A stretch of 33,725 bases of DNA from Thermodesulfobacteriota bacterium (lineage in GTDB: Bacteria; Desulfobacterota; WTBG01; CAIYCZ01; CAIRTM01). The stretch lies in assembly GCA_028282925.1 (NCBI GenBank), contig JANQGV010000105.1, positions 1 to 33,725 of the forward strand, in the 5' to 3' direction. Below the pieces are notes generated by a model. It worked only from the letters and a program-made list of their open reading frames with translations, searched no databases and had not been told where the DNA came from. The translations under genes and the position numbers were made by a program. How positions within the stretch are numbered: position 1 is the first letter of the stretch; the number at the start of each line of letters is the position of its first letter. Shown here one piece after another: positions 1 to 8,190 of this stretch.

Positions 1-1106
1 ACTTCCTCGGATATTGACGAAAGGTTGTCGACCAAACGGCCTATGAGCCCCTGAAGAGATGCATCAATGACAGGTGCCTGCTGCAGAACAGGCTCGGTCA
101 ACGCAGGCGCAGGTTCCGGTTTTTCCGCGTCGGAGGGCTCCTCAACGACCGGTTCCGGTTCTGCAGTGGCCGCAGCTTCCGGGGCTTCTTCCTGCCCCGG
201 CTCCATAGAAGCAGGTTCCGAAGGTTCGACAGCAGCGGACGGCGTTACAACAGGCTGAGTCTCAGCGGTGTTTTCTCCTTCTTTTGCACTTTTTAAATGC
301 AACTGACTGGAAAAGTGCGAGATGAAGCGTTTCAGGAACGACTCAACGGACGGTTGTTCAAAAGAATCGCTTTTCTGTTCCAGGAAATTATTGGCGATAA
401 CCCGGATGCATTTGGAAGCAATGGTATCCGGATAGAGCTTGATGTAGGTCTGCTGGTTTTTTACGGCCTCAGACACTTTATCGTCCAGCAAAATAACCCC
501 AAGAGGCTGAATGTCGAGTGACAGATATTTTTTAACCACTTCTTTGAAACGGCTGTAGGTCTTTTTGGCAATGGTGGTATCCCTGCACTGGTTTACAACA
601 ACCTTAACGGATGCATTGAGCCCGTTTAAACAGAGTATTTTCAGAAGGGCATAGGCATCGGTGAGCGATGTAGGCTCGGGGGTGATCAGTAATATGATTT
701 CAGAGGATGCCAGACAGAAAGACACCACGTTTTTGGATACTCCGGCGGAGGTATCAAACAGGAGAAAATCGTAATCCTCCAGAACGGCAAAAGATTCAAT
801 CAGGTCTTTGGTTTGTTCCGGGGCAATGTTGGCGATTTTTTCAACACCGGAACTGCCGGGAACAATATCGATGCCCTGGTGGTCTTTTATGATGACCTCG
901 GAAAGGGTTTTGTTATGCAGGATGACATCTTCCACCGTGTATTCCGGATAGAGACCGAGCACGATATTGATATTGGCCAGACCCAGATCGGCGTCGAAAA
1001 TGCAGCTTCGGTACCCCATCGCCGCCAACTGCATACACAGATTGGCACTGAGATTTGTTTTACCGACCCCGCCTTTTCCACTTGTAACCGTAACAATACG
1101 AGCCAT
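1..1106 (-). CDS. FlhG/MinD-family ParA-like ATPase (partial, C-terminus beyond window)
   Basis: The frame is open from ATG at 1104-1106 to the window edge, giving 368 codons with no stop seen. The N-terminus carries the deviant Walker A motif KGGVGKT (residues 11-17), then FDADLGLANINIVLG (38-51), typical of FlhG/FleN/MinD ATPases. A Walker-B-like FLLFDTSAG lies at 114-122 and a nucleotide-base motif VVNQC at 169-173. Residues ~275-345 are a Pro/Glu/Ala-rich, probably disordered linker, followed by the start of another segment (ASLQGLIGRLVDNLSS). FlhG-type ATPases set the number and position of polar flagella or pili as membrane-associated dimers. The start lies 11 bp after the stop of the secretion ATPase gene, so the two are probably co-transcribed and translationally coupled. 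The linker and C-terminal extension are unusual for plain MinD. Family is clear; the cargo is not. Confidence 0.88.
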   Translation of the reverse strand, partial: MARIVTVTSGKGGVGKTNLSANLCMQLAAMGYRSCIFDADLGLANINIVLGLYPEYTVEDVILHNKTLSEVIIKDHQGIDIVPGSSGVEKIANIAPEQTKDLIESFAVLEDYDFLLFDTSAGVSKNVVSFCLASSEIILLITPEPTSLTDAYALLKILCLNGLNASVKVVVNQCRDTTIAKKTYSRFKEVVKKYLSLDIQPLGVILLDDKVSEAVKNQQTYIKLYPDTIASKCIRVIANNFLEQKSDSFEQPSVESFLKRFISHFSSQLHLKSAKEGENTAETQPVVTPSAAVEPSEPASMEPGQEEAPEAAATAEPEPVVEEPSDAEKPEPAPALTEPVLQQAPVIDASLQGLIGRLVDNLSSISEE

Positions 1107-1117
1107 AATTACACGTC

Positions 1118-3823
1118 TTATACCTTATTGGCTGATATCTCAGCTTTACCGTTTTTTTCCTGGATCATGAAACTGATTGTATCACAATTAAGCTTTTCGC
1201 GCAGCGTATAGTAGGAATCGGTGATGAAATCGCGGAACGTAAACGAATCCGCATCGGTGTAGCCGTCCAGAAAAGCCGTATTGATGATATTGAATTTTTT
1301 GCACATTGAGTCGATTATGTCGGAATCGCTTTCAGGGTTGCTGATAAGGTATTCTTCGGGTGAAAGGTTTTCCGTAGCCTGCCGGCCGCTGCCGTCGAAG
1401 AGATTGTCGATCAAATCGTTTACGTGTTCCTGGGCATGAGTCCGGGACTTGAAGGTCTTTATCATATCGTGTGGAACAATACGCAGTATTTCACCGAGGG
1501 TTGTTTCCTCAAGCTTCAGAAGTCCGTCATCAAGCATGGTTTTCATGCCGGCTTCTATGGCGATTTTTTTCAACTCATTGTCGGTAGCCCGCTGGCTGAG
1601 GGCCATGCCGATTTCTTTATCGATGACGAAGATTTCAGAAAGGAGGGTGCGGCCTTTATAGCCGGTGAAATTGCATGCTTCACAGCCTTCGCCCCTATAG
1701 AATGTCAGGTGTGACGGGTAGGAGTCGAACAGGATGCCCCATTCGTCATCGCCGGGTACATAGCTTTTTTTACAGAGTGGACATATTTTGCGAATAAGGC
1801 GCTGGGCCAGAACCGCCAGCAGGCAGGACGCGATTTGGCTGTATTCGACTTCAAGGTCCACCAGGCGTGATACGGCACTGACGGAATCATTTGTGTGGAT
1901 GGTACTTAACAGCAAATGGCCGGTCTGGGCCGCATCAAAGCCGATCTGGGCGGTTTCGCTGTCGCGCATTTCTCCGACCAGAATAATATCAGGATCAAGC
2001 CGCAGGAAGGATCTCAGGAGGCGTGAAAACGTTATGCCGATTTTGGCATGGGTCTGGGTTTGCATGATGCCTGGGAAACTGTATTCGATTGGGTCCTCGG
2101 CCGTAATGATTTTCACACCGGGGTTGTACACATAGCGCAGTGCGCCATAGAGTGAAGAAGATTTACCGCTGCCGGTGGGACCCGATACCAGGATCATGCC
2201 GGCAGAGCTTTTCAGCATACGCTTGAATGGTGTCAGCACGTGAGGGGCATGGCCCAGGTTGTCGATTCCGACATTTGCCTTCCTGGAATCCAGGATACGG
2301 ATGGTTACGTTCTCGCCGACAATGGCCCGGCAGGTTGCAACACGGAAATCCAGGTCGAATTTCTGGTTGTTGGCTTTATCATAGTAATTGATCCGAAAAA
2401 CACCATCCTGGGGTATGCGTTTTTCGGCAATGTCGAGATTGGACATGACCTTGATTCTGGATATGATCGAACCGACTTTTTCCGGCAGTTTCTGTTTAAG
2501 CCAGTCGACATTCATATCCTGCAGGATACCATCGATGCGGTAACGGATCTTGGGGCCGTTGCGGTCCTGCTCGATATGGATGTCGCTGGCATTGTTTAAA
2601 ATGCCGTATTTTACCAGGAAATTAACCAGCTCTTCCGCTTCAAGGTCCTGCTGGGCATAGGCGGGTCCGCTGTCCTTCTCTTTGGAATCGTCGATATTTT
2701 CATCAAGATCGATCTCCATGAAGTCGATGTCCTCGGAGGTTTCACCGCTTTCATCGTCCAGACCCGCGGCCAGTTTTTTGCTGTAGAGAATTTCAAAAAG
2801 CTCTTCGAACTTTTCTTCGGTGGTAAAGACGATCGATACCGCCAGGTGCGGGTACAGGTTTTTCAATTCCTGGTTGATGGTAAGCTGGTCGGGTTTGAAA
2901 ATAGCAACGCGCAGGTTCTGGTTGACCAGGGACAAGGGCAGGAGCAGGTTTTTTTCGGCGTATTTCTGAGAAATCAGATTGTTCAGTTCTTCCTTGTCGC
3001 GCTGGCTGTATGAAAAGTCTTTTAACTGGAGAAACGGCACGTTATACTTCTTTGCAAGTGCGGACTGGTACTGATCGGGGGTGATGAATTTTTTCTTGAT
3101 AAGTATCCGGTTGAGCGGTTCAGAAGTTTTTTCCTGCTCCTTCTGGGCCTCCTTCAGTTTGATTTCATCGACATATCCCAGCTTCAGCAAGATGTCCGAA
3201 ATGCCGACCTGTTTACCGTATTTTTCAAGCACATAATTAAGGTCGGATGCGGTAAGCATCTTGAAATCGCACAGTATTTCGCCCAGTGCCCTGGTTGTCT
3301 TCTGTTTCCGGAGGGCGTCCCGCAGGTCTTTTTCCGTGATCAGCTTCAAATCGATAAGCACTTCACCCAGTTTCGGTGAGTTAACCTGTTCTTTGAGCAG
3401 CCTTCCGACATCGTCACGGGTAAGCAGCCCGAACTCAATCAGTACTTCACCGATCATCTGACCCGGCTTTTTGTTGACAAGGACAACCTCCAGGTCTTCT
3501 TTGGTAATCAGGCCTTTGTCCACGGCAAATGAACCGATGCTTTTCCTGAGACCCGGGTGATTAAGGGCATTCTCCAGGTCGTCTTCAGCCAGCAAGCCCA
3601 TAGAGAGGAGTATTTCGCCAAGGGGCATGCTGGACAGTTTCTTTTCCTCCTGCTGCAGGGCCAGGGCTTTTTCTATGTCCCTTTTAGTGACAAAGCCTTC
3701 ATCTACCAGCAACTCGCCGATAGGTTTGACAGGAAGACAAGAAGCGCCGGAATTTGATCCGGCTGGTACCGATTGATTCAGTGCTGCTGAATCAACGTTT
3801 TGTATAGATTTTTTCGTTTCCAT
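1118..3823 (-). CDS. PilB/GspE-type secretion ATPase with eight MshEN-like half-motifs
   Basis: 901 residues, clearly longer than usual PilB/GspE. Residues ~35-275 hold eight tandem ~30-residue units of the pattern (L/I)GE-(L/I)L-x3-G-(L/F)-(L/I/V)T-x2-DL-x2-AL, starting IGELLVDEGF, LGEILLSMGL, IGSFAVDKGL, IGEVLIEFGL, LGEVLIDLKL, LGEILCDFKM, ISDILLKLGY and LNRILIKKKF. These are half-motifs of the MshEN/GspE_N domain, a known c-di-GMP-binding fold. The catalytic part has Walker A GPTGSGKS (~547-554), Walker B IILVGEMRD (~614-622), the His box STIHTNDS, and two zinc-binding CxxC pairs (~680 and ~714). A ~110-residue C-terminal extension follows (from ~785). It powers assembly of a type IV pilus or type II-like pseudopilus at the inner membrane; which one cannot be told, because no pilin, platform or secretin gene is in the window. 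The ATG has no Shine-Dalgarno sequence and sits in AT-only DNA. Confidence 0.93.
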   Translation of the reverse strand: METKKSIQNVDSAALNQSVPAGSNSGASCLPVKPIGELLVDEGFVTKRDIEKALALQQEEKKLSSMPLGEILLSMGLLAEDDLENALNHPGLRKSIGSFAVDKGLITKEDLEVVLVNKKPGQMIGEVLIEFGLLTRDDVGRLLKEQVNSPKLGEVLIDLKLITEKDLRDALRKQKTTRALGEILCDFKMLTASDLNYVLEKYGKQVGISDILLKLGYVDEIKLKEAQKEQEKTSEPLNRILIKKKFITPDQYQSALAKKYNVPFLQLKDFSYSQRDKEELNNLISQKYAEKNLLLPLSLVNQNLRVAIFKPDQLTINQELKNLYPHLAVSIVFTTEEKFEELFEILYSKKLAAGLDDESGETSEDIDFMEIDLDENIDDSKEKDSGPAYAQQDLEAEELVNFLVKYGILNNASDIHIEQDRNGPKIRYRIDGILQDMNVDWLKQKLPEKVGSIISRIKVMSNLDIAEKRIPQDGVFRINYYDKANNQKFDLDFRVATCRAIVGENVTIRILDSRKANVGIDNLGHAPHVLTPFKRMLKSSAGMILVSGPTGSGKSSSLYGALRYVYNPGVKIITAEDPIEYSFPGIMQTQTHAKIGITFSRLLRSFLRLDPDIILVGEMRDSETAQIGFDAAQTGHLLLSTIHTNDSVSAVSRLVDLEVEYSQIASCLLAVLAQRLIRKICPLCKKSYVPGDDEWGILFDSYPSHLTFYRGEGCEACNFTGYKGRTLLSEIFVIDKEIGMALSQRATDNELKKIAIEAGMKTMLDDGLLKLEETTLGEILRIVPHDMIKTFKSRTHAQEHVNDLIDNLFDGSGRQATENLSPEEYLISNPESDSDIIDSMCKKFNIINTAFLDGYTDADSFTFRDFITDSYYTLREKLNCDTISFMIQEKNGKAEISANKV

Positions 3824-3989
3824 ACGTTATATATATAATTTAATATATTTTATCCTTGATGTGTTTTATATTGTATAAAATATTATTATAATGATGCAGA
3901 ATGTAGATAGATATATGCAGGATATCTATTTTTTTATCGTTAAAATAGGGTATTTTCTTTAGTTTTAAATGCAGCGCTACGGGGGGTAG

Positions 3990-4832
3990 TTATGTTTTTC
4001 GGTTGATGCGTTGCAGTTCAACCCGCTCTTTTTCGATCACATATTTAATAACGGCATCCCGGGTGGCATCATCAAGGGAAGTAAACTCTGCTCCGCAGTA
4101 GTAATGGTAAGATTTTCCATTAATCAGGACAGGATATTCGATATGTTTAAAGGTATGTATGACCGACATGCATTGTATGACAATGGTGTCGGGCAGGGTA
4201 ATGGTGATGTCTTCAATGCTGCGGCCCGGCCACAACACCGATGCATTGTTGTTGGTATAGAAGCCGACCCCTCCGCCGCTTATGTTGGTGACTTTTTCCG
4301 AAATTTCATCGTCATCAAGGCGAAACGAGATGTCCACATCTTCGTTTATTGACGGTGTTACGCGGTGAAAATTTCTTTTCTGATCTCTTTTAATTTCACG
4401 CGGCAGTGTTATGGTTAATGCCGGATAGTCGTTAAATGTCGTCGTGCCGATAATGGTCGAGGAGAAACGGTACGGTATGGGGGCGGATTCCCTGATGATG
4501 CACTCAACGGAAATAAAATCGGTATCTTTCAGCAGGTCGTTGCCCTCCTGCGGGAAGAGCGTATCGATAATCATATCCGAGGGCTTAATTGCCAGTGGGA
4601 TTGAGTTGAAGGAGGTGCCGCGGTTGTTGAGCCGAATGCGCAGATGTGCTTTGGTCTGCAACGCCGTTTCCAGCAGTGCCGCTATGGCATCGTAATCGGT
4701 GATCCGGTCGGCCGACACTGCAGGTTTAACGGCCGGAGCGACTTTTTTTTTCTGTTTTAGTATGGTATACGCCGAGAAAAGGCTCACACCTATTGCAAGT
4801 ACCACCAAGGTTATGATAACTATTTCCGACAT
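3990..4832 (-). CDS. Membrane-anchored PilZ-domain c-di-GMP receptor
   Basis: I chose ATG 4832 (280 residues) because it follows AGGAACAGGGT and begins a clean N-terminal membrane helix (residues ~4-24). The longer frame back to 5045 would run into glgA on the other strand. After a basic KQKKK stop-transfer comes a YcgR-N-like beta domain (~45-140), then a PilZ domain with both c-di-GMP-binding motifs intact: RNFHR (RxxxR, 153-157) and NISGGG (NxSxxG, 183-188). The protein should therefore sense c-di-GMP at the cytoplasmic face of the membrane. It is followed on the same strand, after a 166-bp AT-rich gap, by the MshEN-repeat ATPase, which suggests a shared c-di-GMP control circuit. Binding is inferred from motifs; the downstream partner is unknown. 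Confidence 0.87.
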   Translation of the reverse strand: MSEIVIITLVVLAIGVSLFSAYTILKQKKKVAPAVKPAVSADRITDYDAIAALLETALQTKAHLRIRLNNRGTSFNSIPLAIKPSDMIIDTLFPQEGNDLLKDTDFISVECIIRESAPIPYRFSSTIIGTTTFNDYPALTITLPREIKRDQKRNFHRVTPSINEDVDISFRLDDDEISEKVTNISGGGVGFYTNNNASVLWPGRSIEDITITLPDTIVIQCMSVIHTFKHIEYPVLINGKSYHYYCGAEFTSLDDATRDAVIKYVIEKERVELQRINRKT

Positions 4833-4883
4833 ACCCTGTTCCTGTCCGGCATATAAAAATGTGTTACTGCTTTTTTGGTAGGT

Positions 4884-4912
4884 ATGATAAATAATTACTG
4901 CGTAAATCGCAA
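4884..4912 (-). promoter_or_regulatory. Candidate sigma-70 promoter of the PilZ gene
   Basis: On the minus strand TTGCGA (4912-4907) and TATCAT (4889-4884) are separated by exactly 17 bases. Transcription would begin near 4877, giving a ~45-base leader to ATG 4832. It lies in the 136-bp spacer shared with the divergent glgA gene. No start mapping is possible from sequence alone. Confidence 0.4.
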
Positions 4913-4968
4913 ATGAAAAACGCACTACAGAGCGGATTATTCGGGAACACGCACCGGAGAGGTTATTA

Positions 4969-6450
4969 GTGTTGAATATACTATTTGCTGCTTCAGAAGT
5001 GGTACCATTTGCAAAAACCGGAGGCCTTGCAGATGTTGCCGGCACTCTTCCCGAATATTTGGTAAAAAACGGCTGTAGCGTACGAGTCTTTTTGCCGTAT
5101 TACTCAACCATTCAGGTTGATGTGCGAAAGGTTTCCCTGGTCGTCGATTCTGTGGACATTTCTGTGGGCGACACGGTACACAGGGCCGAAATATGGGAGG
5201 TTCAGACTTCCTCACCGGTCAGGGTGTACCTTGTGCGTTGTGATTTTTTTTTCAGGCGCGTATCACTGTACGGCACCCCCGACGGCGACTATCCCGATAA
5301 TGCGCAGCGGTTTATTTTATTTTCAAAGGCGGTTTTCGAATTCTGTTATCGTTCCGGGTTCGTACCCGATATCATGCACTGTCACGACTGGCAGACAGGG
5401 CTTATTCCGGCATATTTAAAAACAATCTGCCGGGTAAGGGATAACCCCCTGCGAGAGTGCCGGTCGGTTTTTACCATTCATAATATGGCCTACCAGGGGG
5501 TTTTCCCGAGAGAAGATTTCAGCCTCACCGGTCTGCCGGACTCGGTTTTCGGTATCACCGGCCTTGAGTTCTGGGGTAAGATGAATATGCTTAAGTCCGG
5601 TATACTGTATGCAGATAGGGTTACCACGGTCAGTGAACAGTACAGCCGGGAAATCCAAACCCCGGAATACGGCTGCGGTCTGGAAGGGGTGTTGCGTGAT
5701 CGGCGGAACGATCTGCACGGTATTTTGAACGGTGTCGATTATGATGTCTGGAACCCGGCCCGCGACCCCCATATCAGCGCGGTGTATGACCCATCCGATC
5801 TTGCAGGTAAAAAAAAGTGCAAGACCGCGCTTTTGAAAGAATTCGGTCTTCCCGGTCTGCTGGCCGAAAAACCGCTCATCGGCATTGTGTCGCGACTGGC
5901 GGCCCAGAAGGGGTTCGACCTCATTGAAAAGTGTTTTGAGGAATTGATGCAGCAGGACATCGGTCTGGTTGTGCTGGGTGCCGGTGATGCCCCTTACCAG
6001 GATATGCTGGAACGTTTCGCCCGTGCCTATCCCGACCGGGCAGGAGTCGTCATCGGCTACGACAATGTACTTGCCCATAAGATCGAAGCAGGCAGTGATA
6101 TGTTTCTTATGCCGTCGCAGTATGAGCCTTGCGGCCTGAACCAGATATTCAGCCTGAAGTACGGTACGGTGCCTATTGTTCGTGCAACCGGCGGCCTGGA
6201 CGACAGTATCGTCGATTATGATCCGAAAACAGGGCAGGGGACCGGTTTCAAGTTTGCGGAATATAAAGCCGCTGCTTTGCTCCGGACGGTAAAACGGGCC
6301 CTGAAGTTTTACCATAAACCGGACCACTGGGAGCGGATTATGCTGAATGGTATGGCCTGCGATTTTTCGTGGACGGAATCCGCCGGGAAATATGTTCGGT
6401 TGTATAAAGAAACACTCAAAAAGAGTGTCGGCCTTTCGGCAAACCAATAG
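4969..6450 (+). CDS. glgA: Glycogen synthase (ADP-glucose type, GT5)
   Basis: 493 residues, the usual length for bacterial GlgA. It transfers glucose from ADP-glucose to the non-reducing end of alpha-1,4-glucan in the cytoplasm. The N-terminal Rossmann half opens with the family signature KTGGLADVAGTLP (ADP-glucose-binding KxGGL, about residues 16-28). The second half carries GIVSRLAAQKGFDL (~308-321), PSQYEPCGLNQ (~382-392) and RATGGLDDSI (~405-414), which hold the catalytic Glu and nucleotide-binding loop. Start is GTG 4969, six bases after GGAGAGG; TTG 4972 is the only close alternative. It stands alone: no glgB, glgC or glgP is near. The gene is divergent from the PilZ gene and convergent with plsX across a structured non-coding element. 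Confidence 0.96.
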   Translation: MLNILFAASEVVPFAKTGGLADVAGTLPEYLVKNGCSVRVFLPYYSTIQVDVRKVSLVVDSVDISVGDTVHRAEIWEVQTSSPVRVYLVRCDFFFRRVSLYGTPDGDYPDNAQRFILFSKAVFEFCYRSGFVPDIMHCHDWQTGLIPAYLKTICRVRDNPLRECRSVFTIHNMAYQGVFPREDFSLTGLPDSVFGITGLEFWGKMNMLKSGILYADRVTTVSEQYSREIQTPEYGCGLEGVLRDRRNDLHGILNGVDYDVWNPARDPHISAVYDPSDLAGKKKCKTALLKEFGLPGLLAEKPLIGIVSRLAAQKGFDLIEKCFEELMQQDIGLVVLGAGDAPYQDMLERFARAYPDRAGVVIGYDNVLAHKIEAGSDMFLMPSQYEPCGLNQIFSLKYGTVPIVRATGGLDDSIVDYDPKTGQGTGFKFAEYKAAALLRTVKRALKFYHKPDHWERIMLNGMACDFSWTESAGKYVRLYKETLKKSVGLSANQ

Positions 6451-6950
6451 TACACATATGCGTCCTTTACTTTAATGTAATGCCATTTATTACGTTTATT
6501 GTATTTAAAAACCACGGCTTTAAGCCGTGCTCCCCGAATAGCTTTTAGCGATTCGGGGAGAATATGATTATAAGACGCTACGCGCCTTCTACCCCCTTTC
6601 TTTGTTCGCCCCAAAGAAAGGGGGGAAAGAAAGGGCGCCTGCAACGTGCCCCGCCAAAAGCGGGCGGGATACCCTCGCGGCACGATTTCAGTCGGCGGGT
6701 CAACAAACTCGCCCCTGCAAAACGGGGCTCAGACATGTCGACCCTTGTGCCCTCCTGAAATCGCTGCACTCGGCTGCATTGCAATGGGATTAAGCAAGCC
6801 CGTAACTTATTAAAAGTAAATACTTTTAGCAATTATTGCTGCATTTAATTAGTACGGTGATTGTTATGCACCGCTTTGGAGTGCTTCCTAATGCCGCGTC
6901 CTATGGACGAGGATCGTTACTAGATGCCGCCTGAAAAAAAGAATTTGATT
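6451..6950. repeat. Hairpin-rich non-coding element between convergent glgA and plsX
   Basis: This 500-bp gap has no credible gene but at least five dyads. 6513-6529 is a perfect 17-bp palindrome (CACGGCTT-T-AAGCCGTG). 6530-6560 has 10-bp arms CTCCCCGAAT/ATTCGGGGAG, plus an inner GCT/AGC pair. 6592-6604 and 6612-6624 form perfect 13-bp arms CCCCCTTTCTTTG/CAAAGAAAGGGGG round a 7-base loop. 6683-6763 is a nested stem: CGATTTCAG/CTGAAATCG outside, GGGTC/GACCC, then GCCCC/GGGGC. On the minus strand the first palindrome is followed by five U (6511-6507) and could end plsX transcripts. 6764-6950 shows only small dyads (CATTGCAATG, CGTCC-TAT-GGACG). The density of perfect arms suggests a repeat or REP/MITE-like element; copy number cannot be judged here. 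Confidence 0.6.
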
Positions 6951-8033
6951 CTATGAATTCTGTTTCTTCTGAATCGGGGAAAGCATGCGGTCGATGATGG
7001 AAGGTTTCTTGCCGATGGAGAGTAGATCTTTATTAACGTCGAGGTCGTTCTGCAGGTGATGCACCACCTCGGAGGAAGCTAAATCGCGTGCCGCCCGTAT
7101 CGCGTTTTTAACGGCCAGTGCGTTTGACCTGCCGTGGCTGATGATTACCGGGCCGTTTACGCCCAGCAGGGGGGCGCCGCCGTATTCTGCATAGTCAAAA
7201 CGTTTTTTCAGGCTTTCGAATGCCCGACGGGAAAACAGATAGCCTATTTTCGAGAGCAGCCCCCGGGTCAGTTCTTCCTTTAAGGCGGAACCGAGACTTT
7301 CGGCGACGCCCTCGGCGGTTTTGAGAAGTACATTGCCGGTAAAACCATCGCAGGCAACAACGTCCACATTGCCGTTGAATACATCGCCGCCTTCTACAAA
7401 CCCGATATAGTTGAGGCTGCTGTTTTTCAAAAGTGAATGGGCCTGCTTGATGGTGTCGGTACCCTTGGTTTCTTCTTCACCGTTGCACAAAATGCCGACC
7501 CGCGGGTTTTTGCAGTGCAAAAAATAGCGGCTGTACACGGAACACATGATGGCAAACTGGGCAAGATGATATGGTTTGCAGATGTTGTTGGCTCCCACAT
7601 CCGCCACCATGGCTTTACCGGCAAGCGTAGGCATAATGGCGGCAATGGAGGGCCGGTCGATTCCTTTAATCCGTTTAAGCACAAAAAGGCCGGCAGAGAC
7701 CACCGCTCCGGAATTACCGGCGCTGACAAAGGCATCGGCCTTTTTTGTTGCAAGAAGCTCCATGGCCCGGTGGATTGAAGAATCTTTCTTTTTTCGCACC
7801 ACATCAAGGGGATTATCCTCCATCTTGACGACTTCGGATGCATGTTTTATAGAAATAGGGAGATACGAAGAGGAAGGGTGTCTTTTCAGGTAGGCGCTGA
7901 GCGGGTCTTTATGGCCTACCAGAACTAATTCTGTGCCGTATTCACGGCAGGCCTCAACAGCGCCGTCGACTACGGCCTGAGGTGCGTTATCGCCTCCCAT
8001 AGCGTCTATGGCAATTTTTAAACGCTTTTTCAT
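6951..8033 (-). CDS. plsX: Phosphate acyltransferase PlsX
   Basis: 360 residues, the normal length. PlsX makes acyl-phosphate from acyl-ACP for PlsY-dependent phosphatidic acid synthesis, acting peripherally at the membrane. The N-terminus IAIDAMGGDNAP (residues 8-19) is the family signature. Other family blocks are VSAGNSGAVVSAGLF, MVADVGANN, GILCNGEEETKG and ACDGFTGNVLLKTAEG. The ATG at 8033 is followed by a basic start MKKRLK. In many bacteria plsX sits between rpmF and fabH; here it is alone, convergent with glgA and divergent from a response-regulator gene, so this operon has been broken up or never formed in this lineage. Confidence 0.96.
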   Translation of the reverse strand: MKKRLKIAIDAMGGDNAPQAVVDGAVEACREYGTELVLVGHKDPLSAYLKRHPSSSYLPISIKHASEVVKMEDNPLDVVRKKKDSSIHRAMELLATKKADAFVSAGNSGAVVSAGLFVLKRIKGIDRPSIAAIMPTLAGKAMVADVGANNICKPYHLAQFAIMCSVYSRYFLHCKNPRVGILCNGEEETKGTDTIKQAHSLLKNSSLNYIGFVEGGDVFNGNVDVVACDGFTGNVLLKTAEGVAESLGSALKEELTRGLLSKIGYLFSRRAFESLKKRFDYAEYGGAPLLGVNGPVIISHGRSNALAVKNAIRAARDLASSEVVHHLQNDLDVNKDLLSIGKKPSIIDRMLSPIQKKQNS

Positions 8034-8058
8034 AGGTTATATGCTAAGTATATAAAGA

Positions 8059-8086
8059 TTTTTAAAAATAATCTTTTTAAAAATAA
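8059..8086. repeat. Tandem 13-bp AT repeat in the plsX/response-regulator divergent spacer
   Basis: TTTTTAAAAATAA occurs at 8059-8071 and again at 8074-8086 (15-bp period) within the 157-bp spacer between divergent genes. A-tract pairs of this kind could act as an UP-element or bind IHF/H-NS-like proteins. They may equally be low-complexity sequence. Confidence 0.4.
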
Positions 8087-8190
8087 AAATTATATGGTAT
8101 ATGATAAAAACACATTAACCTCGTACGCAAAGGTTGTGTATATAGGTTTTGCCATTCCATGTCAACATCTTTTGAAGGGGTATCAGTGAT

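Noticed and set aside
3907-3935. Stem ATAGATAT/ATATCTAT followed by TTTTTT on the plus strand
   Set aside because: It looks like a terminator but has almost only A-T pairs, and no plus-strand gene precedes it; the region is uniformly AT-rich.
5416-6447. 343-residue open frame antisense to glgA
   Set aside because: It is the mirror frame of a highly conserved gene whose own motifs are all on the plus strand; no start site or family resemblance.
6564-6832. Several short open frames on both strands in the glgA-plsX gap
   Set aside because: They run through palindromes, have no ribosome-binding sites and repeat the dyad sequence in translation; the region is better read as a structured non-coding element.
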